This document shows, one piece after another, positions 63,994 to 64,000 of a stretch of 64,000 nucleotides of DNA. This DNA is from Pirellulales bacterium (lineage in GTDB: Bacteria; Planctomycetota; Planctomycetia; Pirellulales; Thermoguttaceae). The stretch covers positions 31,779 to 95,778 of the forward strand of contig JADLEL010000186.1 of assembly GCA_020846145.1 (NCBI GenBank). The letters are read 5' to 3'. The notes under the pieces are model-generated. The model had not been told where the DNA came from. It did no database searches and worked only from the letters and a program-made list of their open reading frames with translations. Made by a program: the position numbers and the translations under genes. Within the stretch, counting starts at the first letter, position 1. The number at the start of each line of letters is the position of its first letter.

Positions 63994-64000
63994 AAAAACT

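Larger units (their letters stand above)
63642..64000. other. Window-end region with two repeat arms
   Basis: It contains the right copy of the 22-bp repeat (63886-63907) and copy C of the GTTTAGCCCGGAGCC repeat (63908-63993). The ORF at 63674 has no recognised content. On the minus strand, an open but ATG-less frame (63722-63900) reads RKRKLSRDRRRFRESPKICL, which I cannot assign. Confidence 0.55.

Overview
The window reads as a chromosomal segment of a planctomycete (Planctomycetota, Pirellulales-like). This is inferred from gene content: three DUF1559-type prepilin-like secreted proteins, a PEP-CTERM giant, a Gram-negative lipid A set (lpxC, lpxA, OmpH/Skp), a CX4CH haem-type secreted protein, a planctomycete-style AAA ATPase, and GC-rich coding DNA with long antisense shadow ORFs. 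I found no tRNA, rRNA or CRISPR array. Database identity was not tested.

Layout. 1-4393: ABC exporter (ATPase cut by the window edge, permease, membrane-anchored partner). 4882-6168: secreted haem-motif protein. 6484-7689: GspF of a type II secretion system. 7813-9714: a small hydrophobic ORF, then a scar holding a frameshifted SUMF1-like fragment, a REP-associated tyrosine transposase (RAYT) and a GLUG-repeat fragment, bracketed by inverted copies of one palindromic repeat. 9725-14025: sugar operon (RhaT-like transporter, fucose/arabinose-isomerase-like enzyme) diverging from an AraC regulator, with a two-site direct-repeat operator. 14161-20157: 1998-aa autotransporter-strand PEP-CTERM protein with the same operator upstream. 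20287-26292: DUF1559 protein, lipoprotein, FG-GAP propeller protein and GH78 alpha-L-rhamnosidase. 26933-34758: pseudopilin/assembly operon gspG-H-I-J-K-L-M. 34833-39245 (minus): hom, a phosphoglycerate-mutase-family proposed homoserine kinase, nagB, nagA. 39791-45421: surface-glycan cassette (RmlC-like, SDR epimerase, GT2, RmlD-like, methyltransferase). 45666-53714: secreted hypothetical, zinc-ribbon protein, aroA, two more DUF1559 proteins and an M16 peptidase pair. 54159-58214: OmpH, LpxC, LpxA and a Gfo/Idh oxidoreductase. 58238-59560: AAA ATPase. 60261-63641: 1137-aa secreted six-hairpin-type glycosidase candidate.

How it works together. The transporter, isomerase, AraC factor, GH78 enzyme and large glycosidase candidate suggest capture and use of deoxysugar-containing polysaccharides. 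The T2SS pseudopilin set could export such enzymes. The glycan cassette and lipid A genes build the outer surface. The AraC-linked operator suggests the PEP-CTERM surface protein is co-regulated with sugar uptake.

The most unusual features are repeats. At least a dozen different families of long imperfect inverted repeats sit between genes. Three consecutive pseudopilin genes (gspI, gspJ, gspK) carry such repeats in frame between the start codon and the prepilin cleavage site, giving predicted leaders of about 62, 93 and 70 residues instead of the usual 6-12. A perfect intrinsic terminator with no gene in front of it lies upstream of the 1137-aa glycosidase candidate.
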